From Clostridium ljungdahlii DSM 13528 (GTDB lineage: Bacteria > Bacillota > Clostridia > Clostridiales > Clostridiaceae), in the NCBI RefSeq assembly GCF_000143685.1, contig NC_014328.1:4402001-4466000 (forward strand): DNA of 64,000 nt, in the 5' to 3' direction. Position numbers and translations under genes: made by a program. Positions 25,769-36,297 of this stretch are shown here, piece after piece. Position 1 is the stretch's first letter; every line of letters starts with the position of its first letter. Under the pieces are notes generated by a model, which saw only the letters and a program-made list of their open reading frames with translations, had not been told where the DNA came from and made no database searches.

Positions 25769-26503
25769 CTAGTAAAATATTTTTTCCAAACAAAGGCCTA
25801 AGGCTGGTACAGGCTTCCCGGCTTTTGACCTATCCTTAGAGTCTAAGATGTCTTTCACATATTCCGGTGTAAACCTTCCTAACCCTACTTCTAACAAAGT
25901 GCCTACTATTATCCTTACCATATTGTACAAGAATCCATCTCCAACTATACTAAATTTAATCAAATTGTCTTCTTGTGCAATAGTTAACTCTTTCACTGTT
26001 CTAACAGAAGATTTAGCAGAACTTCCTTTTTTCTTAAAAGCAGAAAAATCATGAGTACCTATAAAGTACTTACATGCATTTTTCATTTTATCAATATCCA
26101 ATTTTCTCCTAAAGTAATAAACATATTGTCTTCCAATAACAGGCCTATTATTTCCCGTTACTATTGTATAAACATATTTTTTACCTAAGCTGTGATACCT
26201 AGAATGAAAACTATTATCAACTTCTCTGGCGTTTAATACAACTATATCTTTAGGTAATACTCCATTTAACGCCATTTTAAAATTAGGACTTGGCATTTTA
26301 CTATTAGTAAAAAAGTTGCATACAAATCCTCTCGCATGAACTCCTGCATCAGTTCTGCTTGCACCTATAACTTCAGAAAAATTCCCTGTAATTTTTTTAA
26401 TAGCTTCCTCTAATCTTTGCTGAATTGTCATAGCATTATTCTGTCTCTGCCATCCCGAATAATTTGTACCATCATATTCTATTGTAAGCATTACATTCTT
26501 CAT
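25769..26503 (-). CDS. truA: tRNA pseudouridine synthase A
   Basis: A 244-residue enzyme that makes pseudouridine at positions 38-40 of tRNA anticodon stems. The catalytic Asp is in GASRTDAGVHARGFVCNF. YDGTNYSGWQRQ at the N-terminus and GDGFLYNMVRIIVGTL in the C-terminal half are conserved. I start at ATG 26501-26503, which overlaps the ecfT stop as TAATG, suggesting translational coupling; an in-frame ATG at 26515 would lie inside ecfT. Confidence 0.95.
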   Translation of the reverse strand: MKNVMLTIEYDGTNYSGWQRQNNAMTIQQRLEEAIKKITGNFSEVIGASRTDAGVHARGFVCNFFTNSKMPSPNFKMALNGVLPKDIVVLNAREVDNSFHSRYHSLGKKYVYTIVTGNNRPVIGRQYVYYFRRKLDIDKMKNACKYFIGTHDFSAFKKKGSSAKSSVRTVKELTIAQEDNLIKFSIVGDGFLYNMVRIIVGTLLEVGLGRFTPEYVKDILDSKDRSKAGKPVPALGLCLEKIFY

Positions 26504-27312
26504 TAATGCCACCATACTCTACTGAATATGGACACACACACCAATGCAAAAACACACACTGATGCCGTAAAGTCTTTATTAGTTAACTTAAGCTGTTTCA
26601 TTCTAGTCCTACCTTCTCCACCTGTGTAACATCTAGCTTCCATCGCCATTGCTAGTTCATCTGCACGCCTAAAAGAACTTATAAAAAGTGGCACAAGGAT
26701 TGGGATAAGATTCTTAGCTCTCTGAATTATGTTTCCAGATTGAAAATCCGCTCCTCTTGCCATTTGAGCTTTCATTATTTTATCTGTTTCATCCATTAAT
26801 GTTGGTATAAATCTAAGTGCTATAGTCATAATCATAGCCAATTCATGAGCAGGTACCCCTATTTTTTTCATTGGATTTAAAAGTTTTTCTATTGCATCTG
26901 TGAGTTCAATAGGAGATGTAGTTAATGTTAGTAATGAGGTTCCTATAATTAAAAATACAAGTCTAACTGCCATAAATGCAGCCATAACTAATCCTTCTTT
27001 GTAGACAACTAAAAACTTCCACTTAAATAAAGGTGGATTAACTCCTGTTGTCATAAATATATTTAACACTGCAGTTATAATAACTAATATGAATATTGGC
27101 TTAAGTCCTTTATAAATATATGAAAACTGTATCTTAGATATAAGTATTGAAATTATAGTGAATAATACTATAAATATATAGCCTTTAAAGCTGTTTACTA
27201 TAAATAAATCTACAATATATATTAAAGATATCAATATCTTAACTCTCGGATCCAACTTATGAACAAAAGAATTCCCAGGTACATATTGACCTATTGTAAT
27301 ATCTTTAATCAT
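26503..27312 (-). CDS. ecfT: ECF transporter transmembrane protein EcfT
   Basis: A 269-residue integral membrane T-component of an energy-coupling-factor vitamin transporter. About five to six hydrophobic segments; coupling motifs ARG occur in MAQMARGADFQSG-like and MAMEARCYTGGEGR contexts, which dock on the two ATPases. It forms the shared module with EcfA1 and EcfA2 and pairs with various substrate-specific S-components, none of which is in the window. It ends in TAATG overlap with truA. Confidence 0.95.
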   Translation of the reverse strand: MIKDITIGQYVPGNSFVHKLDPRVKILISLIYIVDLFIVNSFKGYIFIVLFTIISILISKIQFSYIYKGLKPIFILVIITAVLNIFMTTGVNPPLFKWKFLVVYKEGLVMAAFMAVRLVFLIIGTSLLTLTTSPIELTDAIEKLLNPMKKIGVPAHELAMIMTIALRFIPTLMDETDKIMKAQMARGADFQSGNIIQRAKNLIPILVPLFISSFRRADELAMAMEARCYTGGEGRTRMKQLKLTNKDFTASVCVFALVCVSIFSRVWWH

Positions 27313-27324
27313 TTACTAGCTCTC

Positions 27325-28179
27325 CTAACTTTTATTTAATATCTTAAGTATTTCTTCTTTTGCCTGCTTTACTGTAAATACATCTTTTGATATATTTATA
27401 CCCTTTTCCCTAAGCTTTTTTACCATATATGTTACTTGAGGTACTGCAAGTCCTACACTTTCCAAAGTGTCAACCTCATTAAAAACTTTTTCAGGAGGGC
27501 CATCAAGTATGCATTTTCCCTGATGCATTACAATTATTCTACCAGCCAGCTTAGCTACATCTTCCATACTGTGAGATACAAATATTATAGTCATATTGTA
27601 TTCTCTATGTAAATTTTTTATTTCTGAAAAGATGTCATCTCTTCCCTTGGGATCAAGACCTGCTGTTGGTTCATCTAATATGAGTACTTTAGGTTCCATA
27701 GCAACCACTCCTGCTATAGCAACTCTCCTCTTTTGTCCTCCGCTTAATTCAAAAGGAGATTTATCTTTGTAATCTTCATATTTTAACCCCACCATATTCA
27801 TGGCTCTCTTTACTCTTTTATTTATATCATCATCACTCAATCCCAAATTTTTGGGACCAAAAGCAATGTCTTTTTCTATAGTTTCCTCAAATAACTGATA
27901 TTCAGGATATTGAAATACGAGCCCTACTTTTTTTCTTATAAAATTCAAATTTATTTTTTTATCAGTAATATCTACTCCGTCTACTATTATCTTGCCTGAA
28001 CTTGGCTTTAAGAGTCCATTTATATGTTGAATAAGTGTTGATTTTCCAGAACCAGTGTGCCCTATCAAAGCAACAAATTCTCCATCTTCTATTTCAATAT
28101 TTATATCATCTAGTGCTTTTTTTTCAAAGGGTGAACCTTTCATATATATATGAGTTAAATTTTCTATTTTAATCGGCAT
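27325..28179 (-). CDS. ecfA2: ECF transporter ATPase EcfA2
   Basis: A 284-residue ABC ATPase. Walker [10 protein letters not shown], signature [13 protein letters not shown], Walker [15 protein letters not shown], and the H-loop VSHSMEDV. It forms a heterodimer with EcfA1 to power vitamin uptake. It overlaps the end of ecfA1 by 16 bp, implying coupled translation, and is followed by ecfT after 12 nt. Confidence 0.96.
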   Translation of the reverse strand: MPIKIENLTHIYMKGSPFEKKALDDINIEIEDGEFVALIGHTGSGKSTLIQHINGLLKPSSGKIIVDGVDITDKKINLNFIRKKVGLVFQYPEYQLFEETIEKDIAFGPKNLGLSDDDINKRVKRAMNMVGLKYEDYKDKSPFELSGGQKRRVAIAGVVAMEPKVLILDEPTAGLDPKGRDDIFSEIKNLHREYNMTIIFVSHSMEDVAKLAGRIIVMHQGKCILDGPPEKVFNEVDTLESVGLAVPQVTYMVKKLREKGINISKDVFTVKQAKEEILKILNKS

Positions 28180-29009
28180 AATTCATTCACCATCTCATCT
28201 ATAGTTAATATATCAGGTTTAATATCTACACCACTATTCTTAAGTTCATAGGCTAATTCTGTCATTTGAGGTACATCAAGTCCTATTTTTTTCATCTTAG
28301 ATACCTGACTAAATATGTTTCTAGGAGATCCTTCCATTATAATTTTACCTTCATCCATAACAATTATTCTATCTGCTTCTACTGCTTCTTCCATATAATG
28401 TGTAATTAGAATTACTGTCATATTGTACTTGCTGTTTATATCTTTTATTGTACTCATTACTTCACGCCTACCAGACGGATCAAGCATTGCAGTTGATTCA
28501 TCAAATATTATACAATCAGGTCTCATAGCAAGTACTCCCGCTATAGCTACCCTTTGCTTTTGTCCACCTGAAAGTAAATGAGGTGCATGTCTCCTATATT
28601 CATACATATTTACTCTTTTTAAACACTCATCAACTCTTGCTCTTATTTCTTCTGATGGAACTCCTAGGTTTTCTGGTCCAAAAGCAACATCTTCTTCTAC
28701 TATAGTAGCAACTATTTGGTTATCTGGATTTTGAAAAACCATTCCTGCCTTATTTCTTATCTTCCAGGTATTTTTTTCATCTGAAGTATCTATATCTTCT
28801 ACATATACTTTTCCATCAGTTGGAACTAAAAGAGCATTTATATGTTTAGCCATAGTAGATTTTCCAGATCCATTTCTTCCAAGCACTACAAGGAATTCTC
28901 CCTTTTTTACTTGAAAATTCACATGATCTACAGCTAATTTTTCATTTCCATTATCATTGTCCTTATATTTATAGCTTACATTATCACATAATATCATATC
29001 TTTTTCCAT
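28164..29009 (-). CDS. ecfA1: ECF transporter ATPase EcfA1
   Basis: A 281-residue ABC ATPase with Walker [10 protein letters not shown], signature [13 protein letters not shown], and a Walker B region [14 protein letters not shown] that has Ser in place of the usual Pro, as is typical of EcfA1. First gene of the ecfA1-ecfA2-ecfT-truA unit. GAGGTG lies 7 nt before ATG. Separated from rplQ by a terminator at 29069-29096. Confidence 0.95.
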   Translation of the reverse strand: MEKDMILCDNVSYKYKDNDNGNEKLAVDHVNFQVKKGEFLVVLGRNGSGKSTMAKHINALLVPTDGKVYVEDIDTSDEKNTWKIRNKAGMVFQNPDNQIVATIVEEDVAFGPENLGVPSEEIRARVDECLKRVNMYEYRRHAPHLLSGGQKQRVAIAGVLAMRPDCIIFDESTAMLDPSGRREVMSTIKDINSKYNMTVILITHYMEEAVEADRIIVMDEGKIIMEGSPRNIFSQVSKMKKIGLDVPQMTELAYELKNSGVDIKPDILTIDEMVNELCRLK

Positions 29010-29061
29010 AGAAACACCTCACTAATTTGATGAGCAACAAAATTGAAACAGCATTTTATAG

Positions 29062-29096
29062 AAAAACAGGGATTAAGCTAGTCTTTACTTAATCCC
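29062..29096 (-). terminator. Intrinsic terminator of rpoA-rplQ
   Basis: Arms GGGATTAAG (29069-29077) and CTTAATCCC (29088-29096), 9 bp, followed on the minus strand by TGTTTTT. It ends the alpha operon before the ecf genes. Confidence 0.85.
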
Positions 29097-29103
29097 CTTA
29101 ATT

Positions 29104-29445
29104 TTATACTAACTCTAGTATAACTAATTCGGCTCCATCGCCTCTTCTTGGACCCATTTTATACATTCTAGTGTATCCACCATTTCTTTCAGCATATTTA
29201 GGAGCTATATCTGTAAATAAATTTTTTACAACTTCTTCTTCAGTTACAAAAGAAAGTACCTGTCTTCTAGCATGAAGATCTCCTCTCTTTGCAAGAGTAA
29301 TCATCTTTTCTGCTAAACTTCTTGTTTCCTTTGCTCTAGTTACAGTTGTTTGTATTTTACCATGCTTCAAAAAGTTAGTAACAAGACTTCTAAGCATTGC
29401 TCTTCTTTGGTCAGATGGACGTCCTAATTTACGATACTGTGCCAT
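29104..29445 (-). CDS. rplQ: 50S ribosomal protein L17
   Basis: A 113-residue protein with the family N-terminus [19 protein letters not shown] and C-terminal [23 protein letters not shown]. Follows rpoA, the usual end of the alpha operon. The ATG has GGAGGG upstream and the gene is followed by a terminator. Confidence 0.98.
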   Translation of the reverse strand: MAQYRKLGRPSDQRRAMLRSLVTNFLKHGKIQTTVTRAKETRSLAEKMITLAKRGDLHARRQVLSFVTEEEVVKNLFTDIAPKYAERNGGYTRMYKMGPRRGDGAELVILELV

Positions 29446-29501
29446 TTATATCCCTCCTTACTGTAGGTAATAAGTTTATCCGTTCGTTATTTTAACAAAT
29501 T

Positions 29502-30449
29502 CTATTCTTCACTTTGCTTTAATGATAATCCTAAGGCATCAAGCTTTTGCTCAACTTCTTCTAAGGATTTTTTACCTAAATTTCTTACCTTCATCATATC
29601 ATCCATTGTTCTTTCTGTTAACTCTTGAACTGTATTTATTCCAGCCCTCTTTAGACAATTATAACTTCTCACTGAAAGGTCTAATTCTTCTATTGTCATC
29701 TCAAGAACTTTTTCCTTTTTATCCTCTTCCTTTTCAACCATTATTTCTACATTATTAGCATGATCAGTAAGAGTCATAAATAGTTTGAAATGTTCTATGA
29801 GAATTTTAGCTGATAAACTTACAGCTTCATCTGGTAATATAGTTCCATTAGTCCATACTTCTAATGATAATTTATCATAATCAGTTATTTGACCAACTCT
29901 TGTATTCTCTACAGCAAAATTAACTCTTTTAATAGGAGTATATATTGAATCTACAGGAATAGTACCTATTGGCATGTCTTCAGACTTATTCTTTCTTTGA
30001 GAAACATATCCTCTTCCTCCGTTGACTGCAATCTCCATATAGAGTTTGCCATCATCATCTAAGGTAGCTATATGTAAGTCTTTATTAATTATTTCAACAT
30101 CACCATCTGTTTTTATGTCTCCTGCAACAACTTCTCCTGGTCCTTGTGCATCTATATATATAGTTTTAGGACCTTCTCCATTCATCTTTAAAGCTAATTC
30201 TTTTATATTTAGAATTAGCTCTGCAACATCCTCTTTTACTCCACGAATAGTTGAAAATTCATGAAGTACACCATCTATTTTTATATGATTAGCAGCAACT
30301 CCTGGAAGGGAAGAAAGAAGAATCCTTCTAAGTGCATTACCAAGAGTAATACCATAGCCTCTTTCAAGGGGCTCCACTACAAACTTTCCATAGTTACCAT
30401 CTTCACTAGTTTCAACACATTCTATTTTGGGTTTTTCTATTTCTAACAT
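29502..30449 (-). CDS. rpoA: RNA polymerase alpha subunit
   Basis: A 315-residue alpha subunit. The N-terminal assembly domain (1-230) contains [20 protein letters not shown] and the dimerisation loop; the acidic linker (230-245) is followed by the C-terminal domain with [18 protein letters not shown] and [15 protein letters not shown] helices that contact UP elements and activators. Complete. It lies between rpsD and rplQ as in other Firmicutes. Confidence 0.98.
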   Translation of the reverse strand: MLEIEKPKIECVETSEDGNYGKFVVEPLERGYGITLGNALRRILLSSLPGVAANHIKIDGVLHEFSTIRGVKEDVAELILNIKELALKMNGEGPKTIYIDAQGPGEVVAGDIKTDGDVEIINKDLHIATLDDDGKLYMEIAVNGGRGYVSQRKNKSEDMPIGTIPVDSIYTPIKRVNFAVENTRVGQITDYDKLSLEVWTNGTILPDEAVSLSAKILIEHFKLFMTLTDHANNVEIMVEKEEDKKEKVLEMTIEELDLSVRSYNCLKRAGINTVQELTERTMDDMMKVRNLGKKSLEEVEQKLDALGLSLKQSEE

Positions 30450-30511
30450 GAATATAACCCTCCTTCTATTTATCTAATAATGTATTCTGAGGGCAACTGA
30501 TTCTATATTAA

Positions 30512-31132
30512 CTACTTGCTGTATAACTCTACGATTAATGTTTCGTTAACAGGAACATCTATATCCTCTCTTGTTGGCTGTCTAAGAACTTTTGCTTGAA
30601 AATTTTCTACATTTCCTTCTAACCAACTTGGTAAAGTTTTTGGGTTTTCTGCAAAAGTTTTAAATTTCTCTGATGACTTGCTTTTATCACTTACAGTTAT
30701 ATTATCATTAACTGATACCTTAAAAGAAGGTATATCCACTTTTCTTCCATTAACTAAAAAATGGCCATGAGTTACCAATTGTCTAGCTTCTGCTCTTGAC
30801 TGTCCATATCCTAATCTATAAATTACATTGTCAAGTCTTGTTTCAAGTAAAACTAACAAATTTTCACCTGTTATTCCCTTTTTCCTATCAGCTGTTTCAT
30901 AGTATTTTCTAAATTGTCCTTCTAATAGTCCATATATTCTCTTAGCCTTCTGCTTTTCTCTCAATTGTAAACCATAGTTTGATACTTTTTTTCTTCTTTG
31001 ACCATGTTGTCCTGGTGCATATCCTCTTCTTGAAAATGCACACTTATCTGTATAACATCTATCCCCTTTAAGGAATAATTTTAAGCCTTCTCTTCTGCAA
31101 AGTCTGCATACTGATCCAGTATATCTTGCCAT
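30512..31132 (-). CDS. rpsD: 30S ribosomal protein S4
   Basis: A 206-residue 16S rRNA assembly protein with an N-terminal four-Cys zinc site (C9, C12, C26, C31), the C+ form found in clostridia but absent from B. subtilis RpsD. The S4 RNA-binding domain ([34 protein letters not shown]) covers about 90-150. Alpha operon member between rpsK and rpoA. Confidence 0.98.
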   Translation of the reverse strand: MARYTGSVCRLCRREGLKLFLKGDRCYTDKCAFSRRGYAPGQHGQRRKKVSNYGLQLREKQKAKRIYGLLEGQFRKYYETADRKKGITGENLLVLLETRLDNVIYRLGYGQSRAEARQLVTHGHFLVNGRKVDIPSFKVSVNDNITVSDKSKSSEKFKTFAENPKTLPSWLEGNVENFQAKVLRQPTREDIDVPVNETLIVELYSK

Positions 31133-31153
31133 TAAAACTTACACCTCCCGTTA

Positions 31154-31552
31154 CTAAACTCTTCTTCTTTTTGGTGGTCTGCATCCATTATGTGGAATTG
31201 GAGTAACATCTTTGATCAATGTAACTTCAAGTCCTGCTGCCTGTAATGACCTTATTGCGGCTTCTCTACCAGCACCAGGTCCCTTAACATATACTTCGAT
31301 GCTTTTTAATCCATGTTCCATAGCTGCTTTAGCTGATGTTTCAGCTGCCATTTGTGCAGCAAATGGTGTGCTCTTTCTAGAGCCTCTGAACCCTAAACCA
31401 CCTGCACTAGCCCAGGATAAAGTATTTCCCGCAGCATCGGTAATTGTAACTATAGAATTATTAAAAGTTGATCTTATATGTGCACAACCATGCTCAACAT
31501 TTTTTCTTTCTTTTTTTCTCTTAGTTGTCTTTCTAACTTTTCCAGCTGCCAT
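31154..31552 (-). CDS. rpsK: 30S ribosomal protein S11
   Basis: A 132-residue platform protein. [25 protein letters not shown] and the C-terminal [18 protein letters not shown], which binds the 690 and 790 loops of 16S rRNA, are intact. 17 nt after rpsM, with GGAGGT upstream of its ATG. Confidence 0.98.
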   Translation of the reverse strand: MAAGKVRKTTKRKKERKNVEHGCAHIRSTFNNSIVTITDAAGNTLSWASAGGLGFRGSRKSTPFAAQMAAETSAKAAMEHGLKSIEVYVKGPGAGREAAIRSLQAAGLEVTLIKDVTPIPHNGCRPPKRRRV

Positions 31553-31569
31553 CTTTTTACCTCCTTATA

Positions 31570-31947
31570 TTATTTTCCTACTACTTTCTTCTTGCCTGCT
31601 ACCATTTTCTTAGGTCCTTTTCTTGTTCTTGCATTTGTCTTTGTTTTCTGTCCTCTGACTGGCAGACCTCTTCTATGTCTTATTCCTCTATATGAACCTA
31701 TCTCTATCAATCTTTTTATATTAAGAGCAATCTCTCTTCTCAAGTCACCCTCAATTGTTACATTTTTTACGTAATTTCTCAAAGAGTTAACTTCTTCTTC
31801 TGTTAGGTCTTTAACTCTAGTGTCTGGATTTACTCCAGCTTCTTTTAGAATTTTTTGAGAAGTTGATAACCCTATGCCATATATATAAGTTAGACCTATT
31901 TCAACTCTTTTTTCCTTTGGTAGGTCAATACCTGCTATTCTTGCCAT
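31570..31947 (-). CDS. rpsM: 30S ribosomal protein S13
   Basis: A 125-residue head protein. [25 protein letters not shown] at the N-terminus and [22 protein letters not shown] at the basic C-terminus are diagnostic. Preceded by a 187-nt gap after rpmJ that contains a strong hairpin. Confidence 0.98.
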   Translation of the reverse strand: MARIAGIDLPKEKRVEIGLTYIYGIGLSTSQKILKEAGVNPDTRVKDLTEEEVNSLRNYVKNVTIEGDLRREIALNIKRLIEIGSYRGIRHRRGLPVRGQKTKTNARTRKGPKKMVAGKKKVVGK

Positions 31948-32090
31948 TAAAATTTACACCTCCTAAAATCTGATTGGTAAGGATTAATTTACTTTATTTA
32001 TATTATATTAAGCTTTAAAGCCAGCAAAGTAAATAACTTTACATTGCTGCAGCCGCACCTTAAAACGTTATTAACTCATAAATCATACGT

Positions 32091-32122
32091 TAAGTATTAG
32101 TAACGTGTTTTACTAATACTTA
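32091..32122. repeat. Hairpin in the rpmJ-rpsM intergenic region
   Basis: Perfect 13-bp arms TAAGTATTAGTAA (32091-32103) and TTACTAATACTTA (32110-32122) with a CGTGTT loop, 13 nt after the rpmJ stop. There is no good U-tract. It may moderate read-through from infA-rpmJ into the alpha operon or mark a processing site. Confidence 0.55.
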
Positions 32123-32134
32123 CTTTTTATTAGT

Positions 32135-32248
32135 TTAGCCTTGTTTTTGTTTGTGCTTAGGATTTTCACAGATAACCATTACTCTTCCTTTTCGCTTTAT
32201 GATCTTACACTTTTCACACATAGGCTTAACTGATGGCCTTACTTTCAT
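32135..32248 (-). CDS. rpmJ: 50S ribosomal protein L36
   Basis: A 37-residue protein found by direct translation: [14 protein letters not shown], then [23 protein letters not shown]. The zinc ribbon C11, C14, C27, H32 is intact (the C+ form). Between infA and rpsM, as usual. AAGGAGGG precedes the ATG. Confidence 0.97.
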   Translation of the reverse strand: MKVRPSVKPMCEKCKIIKRKGRVMVICENPKHKQKQG

Positions 32249-32263
32249 AGCTAACCCTCCTTA

Positions 32264-32482
32264 TTACTTCGCTCTCCAAGTTATTCTCCCACGAGTCAAA
32301 TCGTAAGGAGAAAGCTCTACTGTAACTTTATCACCTGGTAATATTCTTATAAAATTCATTCTTAATTTACCAGATATATGTGCTAATATCTTATGTCCGC
32401 TTTCTAATTCTACCTGAAACATAGCATTTGGTAAAGCTTCTAAAACAGTACCCTGAATTTCAATAACATCATCTTTTGACAT
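32264..32482 (-). CDS. infA: Translation initiation factor IF-1
   Basis: A 72-residue S1/OB-fold protein: [21 protein letters not shown] at the N-terminus, [19 protein letters not shown] in the middle and [17 protein letters not shown] at the end. It binds the 30S A site during initiation. It normally follows map, but here map is missing. A promoter lies about 120 bp upstream. Confidence 0.98.
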   Translation of the reverse strand: MSKDDVIEIQGTVLEALPNAMFQVELESGHKILAHISGKLRMNFIRILPGDKVTVELSPYDLTRGRITWRAK

Positions 32483-32602
32483 AAGGTATAATCAAACCTC
32501 CTTGTTATTGCTGACTGCAAAAATCTGTTTAGCACCGAGCTTATAATCACTTTCAACGTAGCAGTAAATTATGCTTCATATACTTACAGTCCATATTAAT
32601 CC

Positions 32603-32631
32603 ATAATACTAACACTTTAAATTAAAGTCAA
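32603..32631 (-). promoter_or_regulatory. Promoter upstream of infA
   Basis: Minus-strand TTGACT (32626-32631), 17-bp spacer and TATTAT (32603-32608), about 120 nt before infA. The -35 lies inside the codons of the map remnant. Confidence 0.6.
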
Positions 32632-32785
32632 TATTTCCGGAGTATTTTTTAAAACACTGTTGTCTTAATATGTACTCCTCTGAAATTCTATCCAATTATT
32701 CAGTAGTTATTCTAGATTTTACTGTATCATCAGCTTTTGCTTGGTTTTCAACTTACAGGTTCCAGCATATCTATCTCTATTTGTG
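32617..32785 (-). pseudogene. map: Probable remnant of methionine aminopeptidase gene (map)
   Basis: Firmicutes normally have adk-map-infA. Here the 308-bp gap is too short for a roughly 250-codon map and has no open frame. On the minus strand, 32664 to 32617 reads DNSVLKNTPEILTLI and a stop, close to the Map C-terminus (ENTVAITKNGPEILTL). Just after adk (about 32730-32785) traces such as EID...AG resemble the Map N-terminus, more weakly. I infer a large internal deletion plus decay. Another map gene must exist elsewhere, because methionine aminopeptidase is essential. Confidence 0.5.
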
Positions 32786-32790
32786 TCAAA

Positions 32791-33444
32791 TTATTTACAA
32801 ATAGATTTTAAACTTTCTTTTACTCTTTGAAAGACCTCATTTATTTCTCCAGTTCCGTCTACTATAGAAAGTGCTTTCTGCTTTTTATAGTACCCAATCA
32901 GAGGTTGAGTTTGCTTATCATATACATCTAATCTATCTTTAACAGTTGACTCAGTATCATCTTTTCTTTGTATAACATCATTATGACACACATCACACTT
33001 GCCCTCAACTTTAGTAGGATTAAATTTTACATGATAACTTGCGCCGCAAGATGGACAAACTCTTCTACCTGTCATTCTTTCAAGAATTAATTCTTTAGGA
33101 ACATCTATAAGGAGAGCTGTATCTATCTTTTGCCCTTTATTATTTAAAAATAAGTCTAGAGCTTCAGCTTGATTTACGGTTCTAGGAAATCCATCTAATA
33201 AAAATCCTTCTTTGCAATCATCCTTGCCTAATCTATCTTTAACTATATTTATAGTAACCTCATCTGGTACTAATTGTCCGTTATCTAAATACTTTTTTGC
33301 CTCAACTCCAAGTGGAGTCTTCTCTGAAATATTTTTTCTAAAAATATCTCCAGTTGATATATGAGGTATGGAATATTCTTCACTAATAAATTTAGCTTGA
33401 GTCCCTTTTCCAGCTCCTGGAGGACCTAATAAAATTATTCTCAA
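32791..33444 (-). CDS. adk: Adenylate kinase
   Basis: A 217-residue kinase interconverting ATP + AMP and 2 ADP. P-loop [12 protein letters not shown] at residues 7-18; [10 protein letters not shown] and [17 protein letters not shown] form the AMP site; the LID domain has a four-Cys zinc site ([13 protein letters not shown]). The best start is TTG 33442-33444 ([14 protein letters not shown]) with GGAG 9 nt upstream; a GTG two codons earlier is possible. It follows secY. Confidence 0.96.
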   Translation of the reverse strand: MRIILLGPPGAGKGTQAKFISEEYSIPHISTGDIFRKNISEKTPLGVEAKKYLDNGQLVPDEVTINIVKDRLGKDDCKEGFLLDGFPRTVNQAEALDLFLNNKGQKIDTALLIDVPKELILERMTGRRVCPSCGASYHVKFNPTKVEGKCDVCHNDVIQRKDDTESTVKDRLDVYDKQTQPLIGYYKKQKALSIVDGTGEINEVFQRVKESLKSICK

Positions 33445-33469
33445 CAGCACCATCTCCAAAAATATTTTA

Positions 33470-34750
33470 TCAATTCAAAAATCCATGATAATGACGCATT
33501 ACTAGTTGCGATTGTAATTGCCTTATGGTTTCAATAGCTACATTTACTATAATTAACAGCCCTGTTCCGCCAAAATATATGCCTTTAAAACTAGTATACG
33601 TTTCTGCTACTATAGGGGATATTGCTATTATTCCTGCAAAAGCTCCTCCTAATACTGACACTCTGGCTAAAACTCTTTCAATAAATACAGCCGTAGGTTC
33701 TCCTGGTCTTATGCCAGGTATAAATCCTGAAGACTTATTCATATTCTCGGCCATTTCTTCTGGCTTCATAGTAACTTCGGTATAAAACCATGTAAAGAAA
33801 ATTGTAAGCAAGAAATAAAGCACTAAATATGTCCAATTGCTTTCTTTAAATGGACTATACACACTTCCTGTTATAAACTTGTTAAAAGCTGAGTCCGGCC
33901 AAAATTGCCCTATAGTCATTGGAAACTGCATAACTGATATGGCAAATATGATTCCAATAACAGCTGCTCCATTTACATTGATTGGAATATTAGTGGATTG
34001 CCCTTTATACATTCTTCCTGCATTTGTTTTCCCTGCATACTGTATAGGGATTCTTCTTTCAGATAAACTTGAAATTACAACTCCTAAAAATAGCAAGAAT
34101 ATAACTGCTGCAAGTCCTATTACTTCCACAAAGTTAACAGTTTCAACTTGTTGCATTTTGAAAATTCCAGATACTGCAGAAGGAAATCTCGAAATAATGT
34201 TTATAAATATTATAAGAGATATTCCATTTCCAATACCATGCTCAGTAATCTGGTCACCAAACCACATGAGAAAAGTTGACGCTACAGTCACAGTAAATAT
34301 TATCATAAATATATTGAATTTATCAGATGGATTTGCAAGTGCACCTGCTCTATTTATAATAACATATATGGTTATTCCTTGAATTACACCTAGTGGTACT
34401 GAAGCATATCTAGTGTATTCCTGTATCTTCTTTCTACCTTCTTCTCCTTCTTTAGATAATTGCTCTAAACGAGGCAAAGCGACTGTAAGAAGTTGGAATA
34501 TGATGGAGGAATTGATAAATGGAATAACTCCCATAGCAAATATACTAAATCTGCTAAATGCTCCTCCTGCTAGAAGATCATAAAAGCCAAACAACGAGCC
34601 ATTGCTAGTTAAACTACTTAACTTTGTAGTGTCAATTCCTGGAACAGGAATAAAATTTCCCATTCTAAAAATTATTATCATAAATAAAGTAAATAGCAAT
34701 CTTTTCCTTAGTTCAGGAACTTTCCAAGCATTACGCAAGGTTGATAGCAC
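33470..34750 (-). CDS. secY: Protein translocase subunit SecY
   Basis: A 426-residue, ten-helix channel protein of the Sec translocon, with SecE encoded at 59.8 kb. The N-terminus [24 protein letters not shown], the plug region [24 protein letters not shown], and the cytosolic loop before [11 protein letters not shown] are intact. It starts 2 nt after rplO stops, so translation is coupled. Confidence 0.97.
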   Translation of the reverse strand: MLSTLRNAWKVPELRKRLLFTLFMIIIFRMGNFIPVPGIDTTKLSSLTSNGSLFGFYDLLAGGAFSRFSIFAMGVIPFINSSIIFQLLTVALPRLEQLSKEGEEGRKKIQEYTRYASVPLGVIQGITIYVIINRAGALANPSDKFNIFMIIFTVTVASTFLMWFGDQITEHGIGNGISLIIFINIISRFPSAVSGIFKMQQVETVNFVEVIGLAAVIFLLFLGVVISSLSERRIPIQYAGKTNAGRMYKGQSTNIPINVNGAAVIGIIFAISVMQFPMTIGQFWPDSAFNKFITGSVYSPFKESNWTYLVLYFLLTIFFTWFYTEVTMKPEEMAENMNKSSGFIPGIRPGEPTAVFIERVLARVSVLGGAFAGIIAISPIVAETYTSFKGIYFGGTGLLIIVNVAIETIRQLQSQLVMRHYHGFLN

Positions 34751-34751
34751 T

Positions 34752-35192
34752 TTATATCACCTCTACTTTTCCTCCAGCTGCCTCTATCTTTTCCACTGCA
34801 GTTTTAGTAAATTTAGCTGCTTTTACTGTGAGTTTCTTTTGCAATTCACCATTCCCAAGTATTTTTAAACCATCTTTAGACTTTTTAATTACCTTTTTCT
34901 CTAAAAGTAATTCTGGAGTAATTTCTGTTCCATCTTCAAATGCATTTAATCTTTCAACATTTAATTCATAATATTGTTTTGCAAATATATTAGTGAAGCC
35001 TCTTTTAGGAAGTCTTCTATACAATGGCATCTGTCCGCCTTCAAATCCTATTCTTACTCCACCACCGGATCTAGCTTTCTGTCCATTTTCACCTTTTCCA
35101 GCATTTCTTCCCCAACCAGAACCAGTACCTCTTCCAAGTCTTTTTGGTGATTTTCTTGATCCTTCTGCTGGTTTTAATTCATGAAGTTTCAT
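34752..35192 (-). CDS. rplO: 50S ribosomal protein L15
   Basis: A 146-residue protein: [22 protein letters not shown] at the start, the glycine-rich RNA-binding arm [22 protein letters not shown], and the globular C-terminus. GGAGGT lies upstream of the ATG. Between rpmD and secY, the standard spc-operon order. Confidence 0.98.
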   Translation of the reverse strand: MKLHELKPAEGSRKSPKRLGRGTGSGWGRNAGKGENGQKARSGGGVRIGFEGGQMPLYRRLPKRGFTNIFAKQYYELNVERLNAFEDGTEITPELLLEKKVIKKSKDGLKILGNGELQKKLTVKAAKFTKTAVEKIEAAGGKVEVI

Positions 35193-35214
35193 TCGTACTT
35201 ACACCTCCTTTGTA

Positions 35215-35394
35215 TTATGCCTCTTCTACCTTTAAAAGATAGCTAACTTTTTGGATCATTCCTCTGATTTGAGGATTATCCTCATGCTCTACAACTTTTC
35301 CTATTTTTCTTAATCCAAGAGCATTTACAGTTGCTATATGATCTTTTTTTCTTCCTATTAAACTCTTTTCTAGAGTTATTTTAAGTTTAGCCAA
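35215..35394 (-). CDS. rpmD: 50S ribosomal protein L30
   Basis: A 59-residue protein, (M)[22 protein letters not shown] onward. I start at TTG 35392-35394, which has AGGAG 9 nt upstream and matches the usual N-terminus AKLKITL; an ATG two codons earlier (35400) has only 3-nt spacing. Between rpsE and rplO. Confidence 0.95.
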   Translation of the reverse strand: MAKLKITLEKSLIGRKKDHIATVNALGLRKIGKVVEHEDNPQIRGMIQKVSYLLKVEEA

Positions 35395-35406
35395 GGTCAT
35401 TCACTC

Positions 35407-35904
35407 CTAACCTAAAATCTCTTCGACAGTTTTTCCTCTAAGACTAGCTATATGTTCTGCTGTCTTTAATCTTGATAAACCGTCAATAGTAGCATTTACC
35501 ATATTTCTTGGATTATTAGAACCAACTGATTTTGCTCTAACATCCTTTAATCCTGCAAGTTCAAGAACTGCTCTAGAAGGTCCACCGGCTATAATTCCAG
35601 TACCTTCAGGAGCTGTCATTATAAGTACTCTTCCTGTTCCAAATTGACCAGCTATACTATGAGGTACTGTTGTACCTATAATTGGAACTTCGATTAAATT
35701 CTTCTTAGCATCTTCTATTCCTTTTCTGATTGCTTCAGGTATTTCTATAGATTTTCCAGTTCCTACGCCTACGTGGCCATTTTCATCTCCCACTACAACT
35801 AGGGCACTAAATCTAAAATTTCTACCACCTTTAACAACCTTAGCAACTCTGTTTATGAATACAACCTTCTCTTTAAGATTTAAAGCGCTAGGATCGATTC
35901 TCAT
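35407..35904 (-). CDS. rpsE: 30S ribosomal protein S5
   Basis: A 165-residue protein with the N-terminal double-stranded RNA-binding domain ([24 protein letters not shown]), where spectinomycin-resistance substitutions occur, and the C-terminal [22 protein letters not shown]. Residues of the spectinomycin loop look wild type. spc-operon order retained. Confidence 0.98.
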   Translation of the reverse strand: MRIDPSALNLKEKVVFINRVAKVVKGGRNFRFSALVVVGDENGHVGVGTGKSIEIPEAIRKGIEDAKKNLIEVPIIGTTVPHSIAGQFGTGRVLIMTAPEGTGIIAGGPSRAVLELAGLKDVRAKSVGSNNPRNMVNATIDGLSRLKTAEHIASLRGKTVEEILG

Positions 35905-35919
35905 TTATTTCCCTCCTTA

Positions 35920-36279
35920 TTAGAATTCTAAGCCAGCTTCTCTTGCACCTTCAGCAAGATTCTGTACTCTTCCATGATATATATATCCGCCTCTATCAAA
36001 AACTACTTCTTTGATTCCTTTTTCAATAGCTTTCTTAGCTATTGTCTGACCAACAACTTTTGCTGCTTCTTTATTACTTCCAACTCCTTGAAAATCCTTA
36101 TCTACACTTGAAGCAGAAACTAGAGTTGTTCCCTTTACGTCATCTATTATTTGAGCATATATATTTTTTGCACTTCTATATACTGCAAGTCTTGGTCTTT
36201 CATTTGTTCCAGAAATTTTTCTACGAACTCTAAGATGACGCTTTGATCTTAGTTTTTTCTTATCATCTTTTTTAAACAT
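35920..36279 (-). CDS. rplR: 50S ribosomal protein L18
   Basis: A 119-residue 5S rRNA-binding protein: [22 protein letters not shown] at the start, [20 protein letters not shown], and the C-terminal [26 protein letters not shown]. The start is ATG 36277-36279, which has AAAGGAG 7 nt upstream; an in-frame ATG 9 nt earlier overlaps that site. Confidence 0.97.
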   Translation of the reverse strand: MFKKDDKKKLRSKRHLRVRRKISGTNERPRLAVYRSAKNIYAQIIDDVKGTTLVSASSVDKDFQGVGSNKEAAKVVGQTIAKKAIEKGIKEVVFDRGGYIYHGRVQNLAEGAREAGLEF

Positions 36280-36297
36280 AAGGTTCACTCCTTTCTA

